Assembly (NCBI RefSeq): GCF_016306625.1
Contig: NZ_JACOII010000065.1
Location: 45,790 to 109,789, forward strand
Length of the DNA stretch: 64,000 bases
From: Xenorhabdus lircayensis
Lineage (GTDB): Bacteria; Pseudomonadota; Gammaproteobacteria; Enterobacterales; Enterobacteriaceae
Direction: 5' to 3'
How positions within the stretch are numbered: position 1 is the stretch's first letter; each line of letters opens with the position of its first letter. Shown here one piece after another: positions 28,739 to 37,869 of the stretch. The position numbers and the translations under genes are program-made. The notes under the pieces are model-generated. The model was given only the letters and a program-made list of their open reading frames with translations. It was not told the DNA's origin and ran no database searches.

Positions 28739-28834
28739 TTTCATGGACTTGAAGGATAATTATTGGGAGATAATGTTCAAACCAATTATCCCCAATAATT
28801 ATGCAGAAAAAGTCATTAATAATGCTTTGTCAGT

Positions 28835-29164
28835 TTACATTTCTGTTGGTACTTCCTCCCGTATATACATTCCATAATCGCGGATAACGGCAGCGACTTT
28901 CAGACGATAATCTGCAAACACGCCATTGCGTCCTAACGCTTGTGCTTCCTGGTGTTGATAAGTATTTCGCCATTGTTTTATAGATTCTTCATCTCGCCAG
29001 TAAGAGAGTGAAAGGTATTTATTGTTATGATTGAGGCTTTGAAAACGCTCCACGGAAATAAAACCTGGGATTGTGTTCAATAATGGTCTGATTGCAGCAG
29101 CAGTATCAAAATAACGTTTACTTTGGTTTTCTGCGATTTCGACTTCAAATATGACAGCTAACAT
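28835..29164 (-). CDS. ABM-domain (antibiotic biosynthesis monooxygenase-like) protein
   Basis: A 109-aa dimeric ferredoxin-like (dimeric alpha+beta barrel) protein of the ABM superfamily. MLAVIFEVEI is followed by FDTAAAIRPLLNTIPGFISVERF and YLSLSYWRDEESIKQWR, the standard order of strand, helix, GF.S.E.F strand and SYW.D..S...WR motif. Members include quinol and small-aromatic monooxygenases and haem-degrading enzymes; the substrate here is unknown. AAGGGG precedes the start. It is divergent from an ArsR-type regulator 74 bases away, a likely local control pair. Confidence 0.85.
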   Translation of the reverse strand: MLAVIFEVEIAENQSKRYFDTAAAIRPLLNTIPGFISVERFQSLNHNNKYLSLSYWRDEESIKQWRNTYQHQEAQALGRNGVFADYRLKVAAVIRDYGMYIREEVPTEM

Positions 29165-29238
29165 TGTTGTCCCCTTGAAGGATAGAAAAGCCTAAGATAT
29201 CTTGCTGAATTCATTGTCACTTCGATGGTTATCAAAAC

Positions 29239-29949
29239 ATGAATGAATTTAATCTTGAAGAAAGAGTCGCTGCTATTGCAGCGGTACTGGCGGATCGCAC
29301 TCGTGCCCGTATGTTATTTTTGATGATGGATGGACGCGCCTATACAGCGACAGAATTAAGTGCTGCTTCCGATGTTGTTCCGTCAACAACCAGTGCTCAT
29401 CTGAATCGCTTGATAGAAGAAAACTTGGTTAGCTGCATTAAACAGGGGCGATATCGTTATTTTAAGATCCATAACGCAGAATTGGCTCAATTACTGGAAA
29501 ATATGATGCACTTTGCTAATGGTAGTAATAAGGATATCGCCAAAATTTCCACGCCCAAATCGCTGCGTTTTTTCCGAACGTGTTATGACCATATGGCAGG
29601 AGAAGTTGCGGTAAAAATTCATGATAGTTTGCTGGTGAATCATTGGATGACTGATAATTATGAGTTAACGTCAACCGGCAAAGATTTTCTACTTTTTCTT
29701 GATATATGTTGTGATACGGAATCTTCCTCACGGCGAAAATTTGCCTGTTCCTGTCTTGATTGGAGTGAACGACATTTTCATCTTGGCGGATTTTTAGGGG
29801 CATCGTTACTTGATACTTTTTTAAAGAAAAAGTGGGCGTTCAGGCAGTTGGATAGCCGAGAATTGGTATTAACAGAATCAGGAAAGCGAGTACTTAAGCT
29901 GAGGTTTGGCGTGGAAATAGATGGCGGCATCAACCGCCACACTATATGA
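29239..29949 (+). CDS. ArsR-family winged-helix transcriptional regulator
   Basis: A 236-aa DNA-binding protein, longer than classical ArsR. The N-terminal winged helix (about residues 10-90) contains LADRTRARMLFLMMDGRAYTA-like helix 1-2 (LADRTRARMLFLMMDG), the recognition helix in VVPSTTSAHLNRLIEENLV and the wing KQGRYRYFKIH. The C-terminal half is cysteine-containing (DICCDTESSS, FACSCLDWSERHFHLGG) and may sense a metal, oxidant or ligand. It is divergent from the ABM gene and probably controls it. Its stop codon forms the start of a 17-bp tandem repeat. Confidence 0.85.
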   Translation: MNEFNLEERVAAIAAVLADRTRARMLFLMMDGRAYTATELSAASDVVPSTTSAHLNRLIEENLVSCIKQGRYRYFKIHNAELAQLLENMMHFANGSNKDIAKISTPKSLRFFRTCYDHMAGEVAVKIHDSLLVNHWMTDNYELTSTGKDFLLFLDICCDTESSSRRKFACSCLDWSERHFHLGGFLGASLLDTFLKKKWAFRQLDSRELVLTESGKRVLKLRFGVEIDGGINRHTI

Positions 29950-29980
29950 TCTATACTTTAACGTGATCTATACTTTAACG
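29947..29980. repeat. 17-bp tandem repeat spanning two gene ends
   Basis: TGATCTATACTTTAACG at 29947-29963 is repeated exactly at 29964-29980. The first copy begins with the stop of the ArsR-type gene; the second holds the last codons and stop of the convergent esterase-like gene. Confidence 0.95.
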
Positions 29981-30894
29981 CCTCGATAACCGGATAAAAT
30001 CTGTTCCCATTCATGTTGGGCGAACCAGGTTTGGGTATCGCCATCGTAATGCATTTCATCGGGCAGGAAGACGCCGTACTCAGGCGCGATGCCCGTGTAA
30101 TTTGGCGAATTCCTAGCATCAATCAGCGTACGATATTTGGGATCGGCGGCAATGACATCGTTAATTGCTTCATTCACATAACTGGTATTGATGGGATCAA
30201 AGGCAACCGAAAGCGGGTAATATAATCGCCACGGAATCTTATGGGAACCTATAGCTTCACTAATATCCGTAGTAATGCGGGTAAAATTCATCTCGGATGC
30301 CTTGGCAGCAGCTAAACTTTCAGTTTCTGCTTCCCATTGGTTCCAATGAACAGCCAAAATGCGCGGATTTTTGCCCATCTTACACAGTGATTGAACTGCC
30401 ATGCGCAAGGTTCTAATTGCACGGGGATAGAGGGATTCGACATCTTTGGGATCACGTTCTGGCGCCCAACGGTTATCGGGAGGATTATCCAGATACATTC
30501 CCTGTCCGCCCCAGCCTATTAGAATCACGTAAAGGTCTGGTAAATGCAGTGCGTTACCCCGATTGATATGCTCTTGCCAGAATTGAGCGAAACGATTGGC
30601 GGCGTTGTAAGGATGATCTTGATTACCCCGTGGCAAACCGACGGGAGTACCAATATTGGCATTGCCAAGGCTGGTTAACCCTGTCCAGTTAATGGTAGGA
30701 AAGTTAATGCTGTAGACTTCTGGCAGGGACAGGGTAAATACGTTGTTTAAACCTTGGATGATCCTTTCATCCGGCGGCAATTGTGTTCTGTGGCCATAGC
30801 TGTTGGATTGCCCAAGAACGATAAATAGTGGGGCATCGTTGGCCTCCCATGGCGGATGTTTTATTTCGGGAGAATGAGGCGGTTTGTATGTCAT
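29968..30894 (-). CDS. SGNH/SASA-type carbohydrate esterase-like protein
   Basis: A 308-aa protein of the sialate O-acetylesterase (SASA, DUF303) type. These are SGNH hydrolases that remove acetyl groups from sugars. Block I Ser30 is in LGQSNSYG, the glycine block in IGWGGQGM, the Trp-rich WNQWEAE corresponds to the W-x-QGE block, and the catalytic Asp/His pair is in PDEMHYDG near residue 280. No signal peptide is apparent, unlike many family members. It stands alone on the minus strand, convergent with the regulator. The substrate is unknown. Confidence 0.8.
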   Translation of the reverse strand: MTYKPPHSPEIKHPPWEANDAPLFIVLGQSNSYGHRTQLPPDERIIQGLNNVFTLSLPEVYSINFPTINWTGLTSLGNANIGTPVGLPRGNQDHPYNAANRFAQFWQEHINRGNALHLPDLYVILIGWGGQGMYLDNPPDNRWAPERDPKDVESLYPRAIRTLRMAVQSLCKMGKNPRILAVHWNQWEAETESLAAAKASEMNFTRITTDISEAIGSHKIPWRLYYPLSVAFDPINTSYVNEAINDVIAADPKYRTLIDARNSPNYTGIAPEYGVFLPDEMHYDGDTQTWFAQHEWEQILSGYRGVKV

Positions 30895-31143
30895 CAGTCT
30901 CTCCTTAAAATAGGTTAATTACTGGACATCGCACTCCTTGCGGGAAAATTATTTATATAAGATAAAATATACATGGTTAATCAATCTAGTTTATTTTTAT
31001 GAATTTAAAACAGGAGCCAAAATAGTCCTTGTGTTTCTGATTATATGTGAAAATATTAAATTTTACTTGCATTCACATAATAAGAGCATCATAACGTGGT
31101 TTGCTATTTAAGTATGATTTACTCACATCCATTCTTTGGGGTG

Positions 31144-31923
31144 TTAAAGTAAGGTACATCTTCTGAATGAATGACTGGTTTTTATTTTACTATCTCCATT
31201 GGGATATATGGTGATTAATTCATTAATAGAAGTATAGCTCATTTGCACCATCGTATAAGAATATTTTCCTAATGGAGATTGATTTAAATCATTGTCTTGC
31301 TGAACACCAGAACGTTCTAGATAAAGAGCCTTTCCTTTAAAATTCCATTCTTTCATTTTAAGTTTCCATTTATCATTATAACCTCTGGCAGGACAGACAA
31401 TATTAGACCAAGGATCACAAACCCAAGAGCTATCTGGAAATTGATTTGGCATATATATTTTTCCGACTTTGTGCTTTGGTTCGGTATAACTTGGAGGGCA
31501 AATAAGTGCAAAAGCATGGTTATAGGGTCTGATAGTAACAATTAATTGCAGGCTTAATAGTGATGTTAGTTCTGGATAATTAATTTCTGGATGATAGAAT
31601 AACTGACAAAGTGTTTTCTTATGTCTTTTTTCCAAATGTTGTAAAACAAAAATAGCCAAGAGCATACAGTTTCCGACTAAAAATGAATTTTGTTTTGATA
31701 TCAAATGGTTGTATATTTTATTGCTGGGTGATCTTATGTTTAATAACTTGTCACGTAACTCTTCGAAAACATTGTATCTATGTTCCAATCCTTCATCTGT
31801 GTAAAATGATTTTTTTTCTTCTGGCAAGATATTTACATCATAATATTTGATATTATGTGATTTCCCTTGAAATATCGATTGTGCTGTTTGCATAGTATCA
31901 TGCAAAATTTCTTCAATTGTCAT
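31144..31923 (-). CDS. Cys-His-Asp papain-like effector candidate (SseI/PMT/PaTox deamidase-like), copy 1
   Basis: A 259-aa protein with a readable triad: Cys86 in VGNCMLLA, His136 in YNHAFALI and Asp170 in WVCDPWSN. The GNC, H-x-F and V-x-D-P-W blocks in this order are the pattern of toxin cysteine proteases/deamidases such as SseI, the C3 domain of Pasteurella multocida toxin and the PaTox deamidase domain. No signal peptide or membrane segment is visible. The ATG at 31923 has TAAGGA 8 bases upstream; one further upstream lacks a good site. A second copy is at 45751. Function by analogy only: it might deamidate a host G protein or cut a host protein. Confidence 0.65.
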   Translation of the reverse strand: MTIEEILHDTMQTAQSIFQGKSHNIKYYDVNILPEEKKSFYTDEGLEHRYNVFEELRDKLLNIRSPSNKIYNHLISKQNSFLVGNCMLLAIFVLQHLEKRHKKTLCQLFYHPEINYPELTSLLSLQLIVTIRPYNHAFALICPPSYTEPKHKVGKIYMPNQFPDSSWVCDPWSNIVCPARGYNDKWKLKMKEWNFKGKALYLERSGVQQDNDLNQSPLGKYSYTMVQMSYTSINELITIYPNGDSKIKTSHSFRRCTLL

Positions 31924-32335
31924 ATTGATATCCTTAGTTAATTTACTAATTTTATTTAACATTCAAGATATAAAAAAGTATCCAAGAGTATTAGTGGTTA
32001 ATTTTAATAGTAAATCATGTAAATTAATACGCTATTTTTTTATATTAAACAAGTAATATTTTTTCTTGTAATTAACGGGTTGATTCATATTTAACAACCA
32101 TAAGTTATGTTGCAATAGTTATATGGCATTATCCAGAGGATATATTAGTTTTTATAATGTTAAATTAAGTGGGGGAACGGAGATTTAGCTTTTCGTGTTT
32201 GTTAAGCAATATTAAAATAAGAAACTATAATAAAAATTAATAAATTATTGGATTTTATTATCTTGTTAAAATAAATGTTTCGTACCATGATCTATTGTAA
32301 TGGTTATGGGTTCTTATATGAATGAGGGTATCAGT
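31924..32335. other. AT-rich intergenic gap, no gene seen
   Basis: About 410 bases between the divergent effector candidate and the dehydrogenase. The base composition is strongly A/T and there are many stops in all frames. It must hold both promoters, but no convincing -35/-10 pair could be fixed by eye. Confidence 0.5.
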
Positions 32336-33094
32336 ATGATGAGATTTGAAAATAAAGTCGTCATTATTACCGGCGCAGGAAGCGGTATTGGGGAGGCTAC
32401 AGCAAAGCGTTTTTCACAAGAGGGGGCCATTGTTGTATTGGCAGGGCGGGATACTGATAAACTTAATCGTGTATTCAGTGAGTTGTCTTCGAATAAGGCG
32501 TTGGTGATCCAGACAGATGTTGTTGATCGGGAATCGGTCAAGAATATGGTTGATGAAACGGTCAGGCATTTTAGCCGGATAGATATTCTGGTGAATAATG
32601 CGGGTTTGTATGCAGTGGGTGATTTATTGAGTATCTCACCAGAAGAGGGTAATGCAGTATTGGCTACGAATCTTAATAGTGTGCTCAACTGTAGCTATTT
32701 TGCTTTGCCGCATTTGCTGAAAAGCAAAGGGTGTATTGTCAATAACGCCTCTGTATCAGGGCTGGGAGCTGATTGGGGTGGTGCTCACTACTGTGCATCA
32801 AAAGGCGCAGTGGTTAATTTGACACGCGCTATGGCATTGGATTATGGCTCACAGGGTATTCGCGTCAACTCTGTTTGCCCAAGTTTAGTGCTGACTCCAA
32901 TGGTCGCTCGTTTTGACGATGAAACCCTGAAACATTTCGATAGCCGAATTTCGTTAAAAAGAGCGGGTAAACCCTCCGAAGTTGCAGCAGCCATTGCATT
33001 TTTGGCGAGTGAAGATGCCAGTTTCATTAATGGTGTGAACTTGCCGATAGATGGCGGAGTAACCGCATCCAATGGTCAACCTAATTTTAATTAA
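32336..33094 (+). CDS. Short-chain dehydrogenase/reductase (SDR)
   Basis: NAD(P)-dependent oxidoreductase of the classical SDR family, 252 aa. The cofactor motif TGAGSGIG lies near residue 14, NNAG near residue 90, and the catalytic Ser139, Tyr152 and Lys156 lie in the S(12)YCASK arrangement. The C-terminal VNLPIDGG is typical. GAGGG precedes the ATG at 32336 by 7-8 bases. Substrate unknown. It is the last accessory gene before the convergent fliR. Confidence 0.9.
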   Translation: MMRFENKVVIITGAGSGIGEATAKRFSQEGAIVVLAGRDTDKLNRVFSELSSNKALVIQTDVVDRESVKNMVDETVRHFSRIDILVNNAGLYAVGDLLSISPEEGNAVLATNLNSVLNCSYFALPHLLKSKGCIVNNASVSGLGADWGGAHYCASKGAVVNLTRAMALDYGSQGIRVNSVCPSLVLTPMVARFDDETLKHFDSRISLKRAGKPSEVAAAIAFLASEDASFINGVNLPIDGGVTASNGQPNFN

Positions 33095-33167
33095 TTGGCT
33101 AGGAATTTAGGAATTAATGAAAGAGAAATTAAGGATATAGGAATTAAAGATATACAATTGAAGGCAG

Positions 33168-33194
33168 ACTCCCGTCTCAATATAAGGCGGGAGT
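33168..33194. terminator. Terminator between the SDR gene and fliR
   Basis: ACTCCCGTCT (33168-33177) pairs with AAGGCGGGAGT (33184-33194) including one G-U pair; AAATTTTGG follows. It may act for both convergent genes. Confidence 0.6.
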
Positions 33195-33252
33195 AAATTT
33201 TGGCAGAAATCAGCTAAATGCGGCTATTTTACGGCTCGCGAGAGAATGCTGT

Positions 33253-34035
33253 TTACAGCACCATTTCATTAATAATCACCGCCAATCGGTCGAACATTTC
33301 CCCAAATAACCGCTCTGTGAATGGCACCATCATTGGGATCAGCAGAGAAAGCGTGAAGATTCCCACGGTCAGGGTCAGGGGGAAACCGACTACGAACACA
33401 GAAAGTTGTGGGGTCATACGGTTGAGCATTCCCAAGGCAAAGTTCAAAACCAGCAGTAGGGTAATCATTGGCATGGCCAGCATCATGCCGTTGACAAAAA
33501 TCAGGCTGGCACTTTGGGCTAATAATAGAAAGCCTTTCGAATTCAATTGAGTCGATTGAATGGGAATGGAATAAAACGTATCTGCCAGAATGGATATCAA
33601 CCATAAATGCCCATCAAAAGCCAGAAATAGCAACATCATCAACATATTCAGAATACGGGATAAAATGGGCATATTCGGGCCACCGGTAGGATCAAAAAAT
33701 GTGGCGAATGAAAGCCCCATCTGTAAGCCGAGTACTTCACCAGCATGACGTACTACAGCAAAGGCGATTTGCATGGTCAATCCCAATGCCATTCCGATTA
33801 ATATTTGTTGTATCAAGACCCAAATTCCAGCAGCGGAAAAGATCGGAATTTGTGGAGAAGGGATGCTCGGAACCAATAAGGCTGTGATCACTAATGCCAA
33901 GCCAATTCTGACTTTTATCGGCATCTGCTTTTCACTGAAAATCGGTGCTATGCTAAATAATGCCAATAGGCGCACCAGTGGCCAGAAAAAATCACTGACG
34001 AGGTGTGAGAGTGTTTCGCTATCAAACGGGATCAT
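33253..34035 (-). CDS. fliR: Flagellar export gate protein FliR
   Basis: Export gate subunit that completes the FliP5Q4R1 channel. It has 260 aa, mostly membrane helices. RIGLALVITALLVPSIP and the LQMGLSFATFFDPTGGPNMPILSR stretch are family hallmarks. It is the last gene of the fliLMNOPQR transcription unit, 2 bases after fliQ. Confidence 0.96.
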   Translation of the reverse strand: MIPFDSETLSHLVSDFFWPLVRLLALFSIAPIFSEKQMPIKVRIGLALVITALLVPSIPSPQIPIFSAAGIWVLIQQILIGMALGLTMQIAFAVVRHAGEVLGLQMGLSFATFFDPTGGPNMPILSRILNMLMMLLFLAFDGHLWLISILADTFYSIPIQSTQLNSKGFLLLAQSASLIFVNGMMLAMPMITLLLVLNFALGMLNRMTPQLSVFVVGFPLTLTVGIFTLSLLIPMMVPFTERLFGEMFDRLAVIINEMVL

Positions 34036-34037
34036 GA

Positions 34038-34307
34038 TTAACCGATAATAGCAGGAATGCTGCTAAATAACGTGCGCATGTAATCCAGCAGCAAGTTCAG
34101 CATCCACGGTCCAGCGACGACGATAGTAACGAAAACGGCCAAAATTTTCGGAATAAACGATAAGGTCATCTCGTTTACCTGAGTTGCCGCTTGCAATAAG
34201 CTGATGATCAAGCCACAGATCAAGGCAGATAAAAGGAGTGGGGCGGCTAATGCCAGCGCCACTTTCATTGCCTCAACACCGAGGGCCATTACCGATTCTG
34301 GAGTCAT
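34038..34307 (-). CDS. fliQ: Flagellar export gate protein FliQ
   Basis: An 89-aa protein with two membrane helices. MTPESVMALGVEAMKVAL and the ISLLQAATQVNEMTLSFIPK hinge are diagnostic. Sits between fliP (66 bases upstream) and fliR (2 bases downstream). Confidence 0.97.
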   Translation of the reverse strand: MTPESVMALGVEAMKVALALAAPLLLSALICGLIISLLQAATQVNEMTLSFIPKILAVFVTIVVAGPWMLNLLLDYMRTLFSSIPAIIG

Positions 34308-34373
34308 AATTTTCTCAAACCGCTTTTTTGATCTTTTTCCAATAAGATTTCATGCTAGACATGCGACTGTTTA

Positions 34374-35243
34374 CTAGACATAAAAACTTTGCGCCAGTGA
34401 GCCAAGCAACAATTGCCAGCCATCCACCAAGACAAACAGCATAAGTTTGAACGGTAGTGATATGGTGGCAGGTGGAACCATCATCATCCCCAAGGCCATC
34501 AGGACACTGGCTACCACCAGATCGATGATCAAGAACGGAATGAAGAGTGTAAAGCCAATCTGGAACGCGGTTTTCAATTCGCTGGTAATAAATGCGGGAA
34601 TGAGTACGCGAATTGGGACGGAATCCGCGGTTTCAAATGCTTCTTGGTCTGCAAGGCGGGCAAACAGTGCCAGATCATTTTCCCGTGTCTGACGCAACAT
34701 GAATTGGCGCAAGGGCTTGGAACCTTTGTCCAGTGCGGCTTCCAGCGTGATTTTATCCTCACTGTAAGGCAAATAAGCATCTTGGTAAACTTTATCGAAT
34801 ACTGGTGCCATGATGAAAAACGTCATGAACAGCGCCAAACCTAACATAACTTGGTTAGGGGGAGCTGAAGGGGTTCCCAATGCGTTGCGCAGCAGGCCGA
34901 GTACGATGATAATGCGGGTAAAGCTGGTCATCATCAGCAAGGCCACAGGGATAAACCCCAGTGCGGTGATGAATATCAGGGTTTGAACTGGCAATGACCA
35001 ACTTTGTCCGCCATTGGGTAAAGGTTGGCTGATGATGCCAGGCAATTCGGCAGCGACGTTCATTGGGAACAGCGGCAGCAAGAGTGCCATAAGCAGGGTT
35101 GCCAAACGTATTGAACTCCAACGTATTGAACTCCAACGTATTGAACTCCAACGTATTGAACCTAAGCGCATTTGATAAAGCCGTGAGACAAGTTTTTTGC
35201 CTGTTATTCGGTTGCCTGTCATAAAGAAAACTCTACTTTTCAT
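34374..35243 (-). CDS. fliP: Flagellar export gate protein FliP with repeat-bearing leader
   Basis: Core of the export channel, inserted through a cleaved signal peptide in E. coli. From [21 protein letters not shown] onwards the protein is standard, including [27 protein letters not shown] and the C-terminal gate helices. With the ATG at 35243 (AAGGA 5-6 bases upstream) it has 289 aa, against 245 in E. coli. The extra residues are an N-terminal leader that contains an in-frame 15-bp repeat giving SIRWS units, then a hydrophobic signal segment. An internal start at 35168 (MRLGS) is possible but still includes the repeat. It overlaps fliO by 11 bases. Confidence 0.93.
   Translation of the reverse strand: MKSRVFFMTGNRITGKKLVSRLYQMRLGSIRWSSIRWSSIRWSSIRLATLLMALLLPLFPMNVAAELPGIISQPLPNGGQSWSLPVQTLIFITALGFIPVALLMMTSFTRIIIVLGLLRNALGTPSAPPNQVMLGLALFMTFFIMAPVFDKVYQDAYLPYSEDKITLEAALDKGSKPLRQFMLRQTRENDLALFARLADQEAFETADSVPIRVLIPAFITSELKTAFQIGFTLFIPFLIIDLVVASVLMALGMMMVPPATISLPFKLMLFVLVDGWQLLLGSLAQSFYV
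35107..35160. repeat. In-frame 15-bp tandem repeat inside fliP
   Basis: CGTATTGAACTCCAA occurs three times exactly, then a 9-base partial copy. On the coding strand each unit encodes five residues of the SIRWS type in the FliP leader, before the signal peptide core. Because the unit is a multiple of three, copy changes keep the frame. Confidence 0.95.
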
Positions 35244-35760
35244 CATCGTCCTTGTCGTTCTTGCTTTTTCGCTGGAGCGTATTTTTCAACATCTGGCCGA
35301 ATGGCAGCGATTTGAGCACGGCATCCTTTTCCGCGTTATCAGGCGGCGCAGGTATCTGATACAACATATTGATCTGTTGGGAAGTGACACCTAATACCAG
35401 CCAGTTGTCTTCGATTTCTACCACAACGACCCGCTCTTTAGGCCCGAGGGAGCAACTTGCCTTAACATTCAGCAATCGATGATTTTTGTTTTTGGCGGGA
35501 GCAAGACCCAGACGGCGAACTAGCCATGTCAAGAAGAATATCAACAATAAAACACCGCCCAGAGCACTGCTGATTTGCATCAACGTTTGGCTGGCAGGGA
35601 GGGGGGGATTATTGTCTGTCTGTTTGATTGTATTGGTTGAGATTGTATTGGTTGAAATAACATTCGCAGAAGCATTGCTGGCTGTTGCGTTAACGGGTGC
35701 GGCATCTGATGCCGCACCACGTTGAGAAGAAGCATAAAGGGAAGGCTGGTTCGCCATCAT
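35233..35760 (-). CDS. fliO: Flagellar biosynthesis protein FliO
   Basis: Small membrane protein that stabilises FliP during gate assembly. It has 175 aa, longer than E. coli FliO. The single membrane helix is around [21 protein letters not shown], followed by a cytosolic part with [21 protein letters not shown], the family block. The N-terminal ~50 residues are low-complexity (Asn, Ser, Thr, Ala). The start lies 2 bases after the fliN stop, suggesting coupling. The 3' end overlaps fliP. Confidence 0.92.
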   Translation of the reverse strand: MMANQPSLYASSQRGAASDAAPVNATASNASANVISTNTISTNTIKQTDNNPPLPASQTLMQISSALGGVLLLIFFLTWLVRRLGLAPAKNKNHRLLNVKASCSLGPKERVVVVEIEDNWLVLGVTSQQINMLYQIPAPPDNAEKDAVLKSLPFGQMLKNTLQRKSKNDKDDDEK

Positions 35761-35762
35761 GG

Positions 35763-36170
35763 TTAACGACTCAAGCGACGCATGCGTTCAGAAGGAGTGA
35801 TGATATCCGTGATGCGGATACCGTATTTATCAGATACAACCACCACCTCTCCCTGTGCGATCAAATAGCCATTGATTAGAATATCCAATGGTTCGCCCGC
35901 CAAACCATCAAGAGGAACCACTGAGCCTTGTGACAGCCTCAGCAGTTGTTTGATGGTCATTTTAGTGCGACCCAACTCGACAGAAAGTTTAACGGGAATA
36001 TCCATGATCAGATCAATATCGGAGAGTTGGGCCAATGCATCCTGCGGCTCCAAGTTCTCAAATATTGACGCGCCGCCGTCAGAGGTTTGCTGTGCGGCCT
36101 GTTGTTCCAGCGCTTCTGCCCACATATCTTCAGTCAATCTGGTATCTGTGGGTTGTTTAGCATCACTCAT
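35763..36170 (-). CDS. fliN: Flagellar motor switch protein FliN
   Basis: C-ring subunit that binds CheY-P and FliH. It has 135 aa from the ATG at 36170, which overlaps the fliM stop by 8 bases. The SpoA domain MDIPVKLSVELGRTKMTIKQ and VVVSDKYGIRITDIITPSERMRRL are almost identical to E. coli. Confidence 0.97.
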   Translation of the reverse strand: MSDAKQPTDTRLTEDMWAEALEQQAAQQTSDGGASIFENLEPQDALAQLSDIDLIMDIPVKLSVELGRTKMTIKQLLRLSQGSVVPLDGLAGEPLDILINGYLIAQGEVVVVSDKYGIRITDIITPSERMRRLSR

Positions 36171-37170
36171 TGGGCTTTTCCTCATCCAGAGCAGTTAAAA
36201 CAGGATTAATCAGGTGTTCAACACGCAGGGCATATTGCCCATTCAGTGTTCCATATTGGCTGGTGAGCACAGGCACACCATCAACGTGAACGATTAGGCG
36301 TTCAGGTTTTTCAATCGGCAAAACGTCGCCGCTTTTCAGTTCGAGGATCTTTGACAGCCGCAGGGGGATATCAACAAAGTTCGCCACCAATTCTAATTCT
36401 GAGAGCTGAACTTGTTTCACCAGACTTTCACGCCACTGGCTATCTTCCTGACGCGCATTTTCCACAGGTGGATTGGTCAGGCGTTCACGCAGGGGCTCGA
36501 TCATGGCGAATGGAATACAAATGTTGAATTCGCCGGTCAATGCACCGATCTCCACTTGGAACGGTGTGGTAACCACGATGTCGTTCGGTGAGGTGGTGAT
36601 ATTGGTGAATTTCACCTGCATCTCGGAACGCACGTATTCCACATCAATTTTAAAGATGGAATCCCACGCGTCACGGTAGGCATCCAGCGCCAGTTTCAGC
36701 ATCCGGTTGATGATCCGCTGTTCGGTATGGGTGAATTCACGGCCTTCCACTTTGGTTGGAAAACGGCCATCACCCCCAAACAAGTTATCAACGGCGATAT
36801 AAACCAAGCTGGGTTCAAAAGCGAATAGTGCGGTTCCCCTCAATGGTTTCAGATGAACCAAGTTGAGGTTGGTTGGCACGGCTAAATTGCGGGCAAATTC
36901 ATGATAAGGCTGGATTTTTATGGCGCCGACCGTAATATCCGGACTGCGGCGCAGCATGTTAAACAGCCCCATCCTAAACTGGCGGGCAAAACGTTCATTG
37001 ATGATTTCCAGTGACTGCAAACGTTCGCGTACAACACGGCGTTGCGTATTGGGATCGTAAGGACGAACCTCATTTTCGCCAGACGCAGTTTGTTCTACGT
37101 CATCAGCAGAGGCACTGTCACCATTGAGCAGAGCATCAATCTCTGCCTGTGAAAGAATATTGTCACTCAT
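36163..37170 (-). CDS. fliM: Flagellar motor switch protein FliM
   Basis: Middle C-ring subunit; its N-terminus binds CheY-P. It has 335 aa. LSQAEIDALLNGD is the CheY-binding peptide, the CheC-like middle domain includes the GGDGR segment, and the C-terminal SpoA domain includes LELKSGDVLPIEKPE. It lies 5 bases after fliL. Confidence 0.97.
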   Translation of the reverse strand: MSDNILSQAEIDALLNGDSASADDVEQTASGENEVRPYDPNTQRRVVRERLQSLEIINERFARQFRMGLFNMLRRSPDITVGAIKIQPYHEFARNLAVPTNLNLVHLKPLRGTALFAFEPSLVYIAVDNLFGGDGRFPTKVEGREFTHTEQRIINRMLKLALDAYRDAWDSIFKIDVEYVRSEMQVKFTNITTSPNDIVVTTPFQVEIGALTGEFNICIPFAMIEPLRERLTNPPVENARQEDSQWRESLVKQVQLSELELVANFVDIPLRLSKILELKSGDVLPIEKPERLIVHVDGVPVLTSQYGTLNGQYALRVEHLINPVLTALDEEKPNE

Positions 37171-37175
37171 CGTGA

Positions 37176-37652
37176 TTATCGCAGAATAAACGTGGTAAAC
37201 AACACATCGGTGATTTCCTGATCAGGTTCACCGGGTATCAGTGTCGGGTGTAATATCTTTTTGATATCTGCCACCAAATGCATCTTACCGTCATCTTTTG
37301 CCAGATCAGTGGCTTTCTGGCGGGATAATAACAGCAACATACGGCTACGAATTTCTGGCAGATAATCATGGAAGCGCTGACGGGTTTTTTCGTCAGACAG
37401 ACGCAATGTGACGCCAACATATAGTACCCGATCGAAGTGGTCTTCGTTGTCGATCAAATTGACGGTAAAAGGTTCCAAACTCATAAATACAGGTGTCTCG
37501 ATGACTTTGGCTTTCGCTGTACTATTATTGGCTGACTGGTTCATTGTCCACCAGCTATACCCTCCGATGGCGGCACCAAGAACAGCAGTCAGTACTAACA
37601 GTATTATCCAAATTGGATTTGTGCGTTTATGCTCGTAGCTATAATCAGACAT
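37176..37652 (-). CDS. fliL: Flagellar basal body protein FliL
   Basis: Single-pass inner-membrane protein around the stator. It has 158 aa. A membrane helix (IWIILLVLTAVLGAAIGGYSWW) is followed by a periplasmic stomatin-like domain with LEPFTVNLI and LYVGVTLRLSDEKTRQ. It is the first gene of the fliL-R block, after a 217-base gap. Confidence 0.95.
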   Translation of the reverse strand: MSDYSYEHKRTNPIWIILLVLTAVLGAAIGGYSWWTMNQSANNSTAKAKVIETPVFMSLEPFTVNLIDNEDHFDRVLYVGVTLRLSDEKTRQRFHDYLPEIRSRMLLLLSRQKATDLAKDDGKMHLVADIKKILHPTLIPGEPDQEITDVLFTTFILR

Positions 37653-37749
37653 GGACAGACAAATTCCTGTTTTTCGTTGCGGATAAGTCTCCGCGCATTC
37701 CGTGGCGGATCTCCTTACCCATCAAAATCGATATCAATTATCCCGCGTC

Positions 37750-37775
37750 TTTGTTCCGGCAATAGCGGGAACAAA
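37750..37775. terminator. Hairpin between fliK and fliL
   Basis: TTTGTTCC (37750-37757) pairs with GGAACAAA (37768-37775). No clear U-tract follows on the minus strand. It may separate fliF-K from fliL-R, as these are two transcripts in other enterics. Confidence 0.4.
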
Positions 37776-37869
37776 CGGGGAAAAAACCATTAACTCACAC
37801 GTTTGTTATCGGCCCTTTTTCGTTTTATTACAGTGCATCATGAAATTAGGCGAATAATCAGGTGGATAA

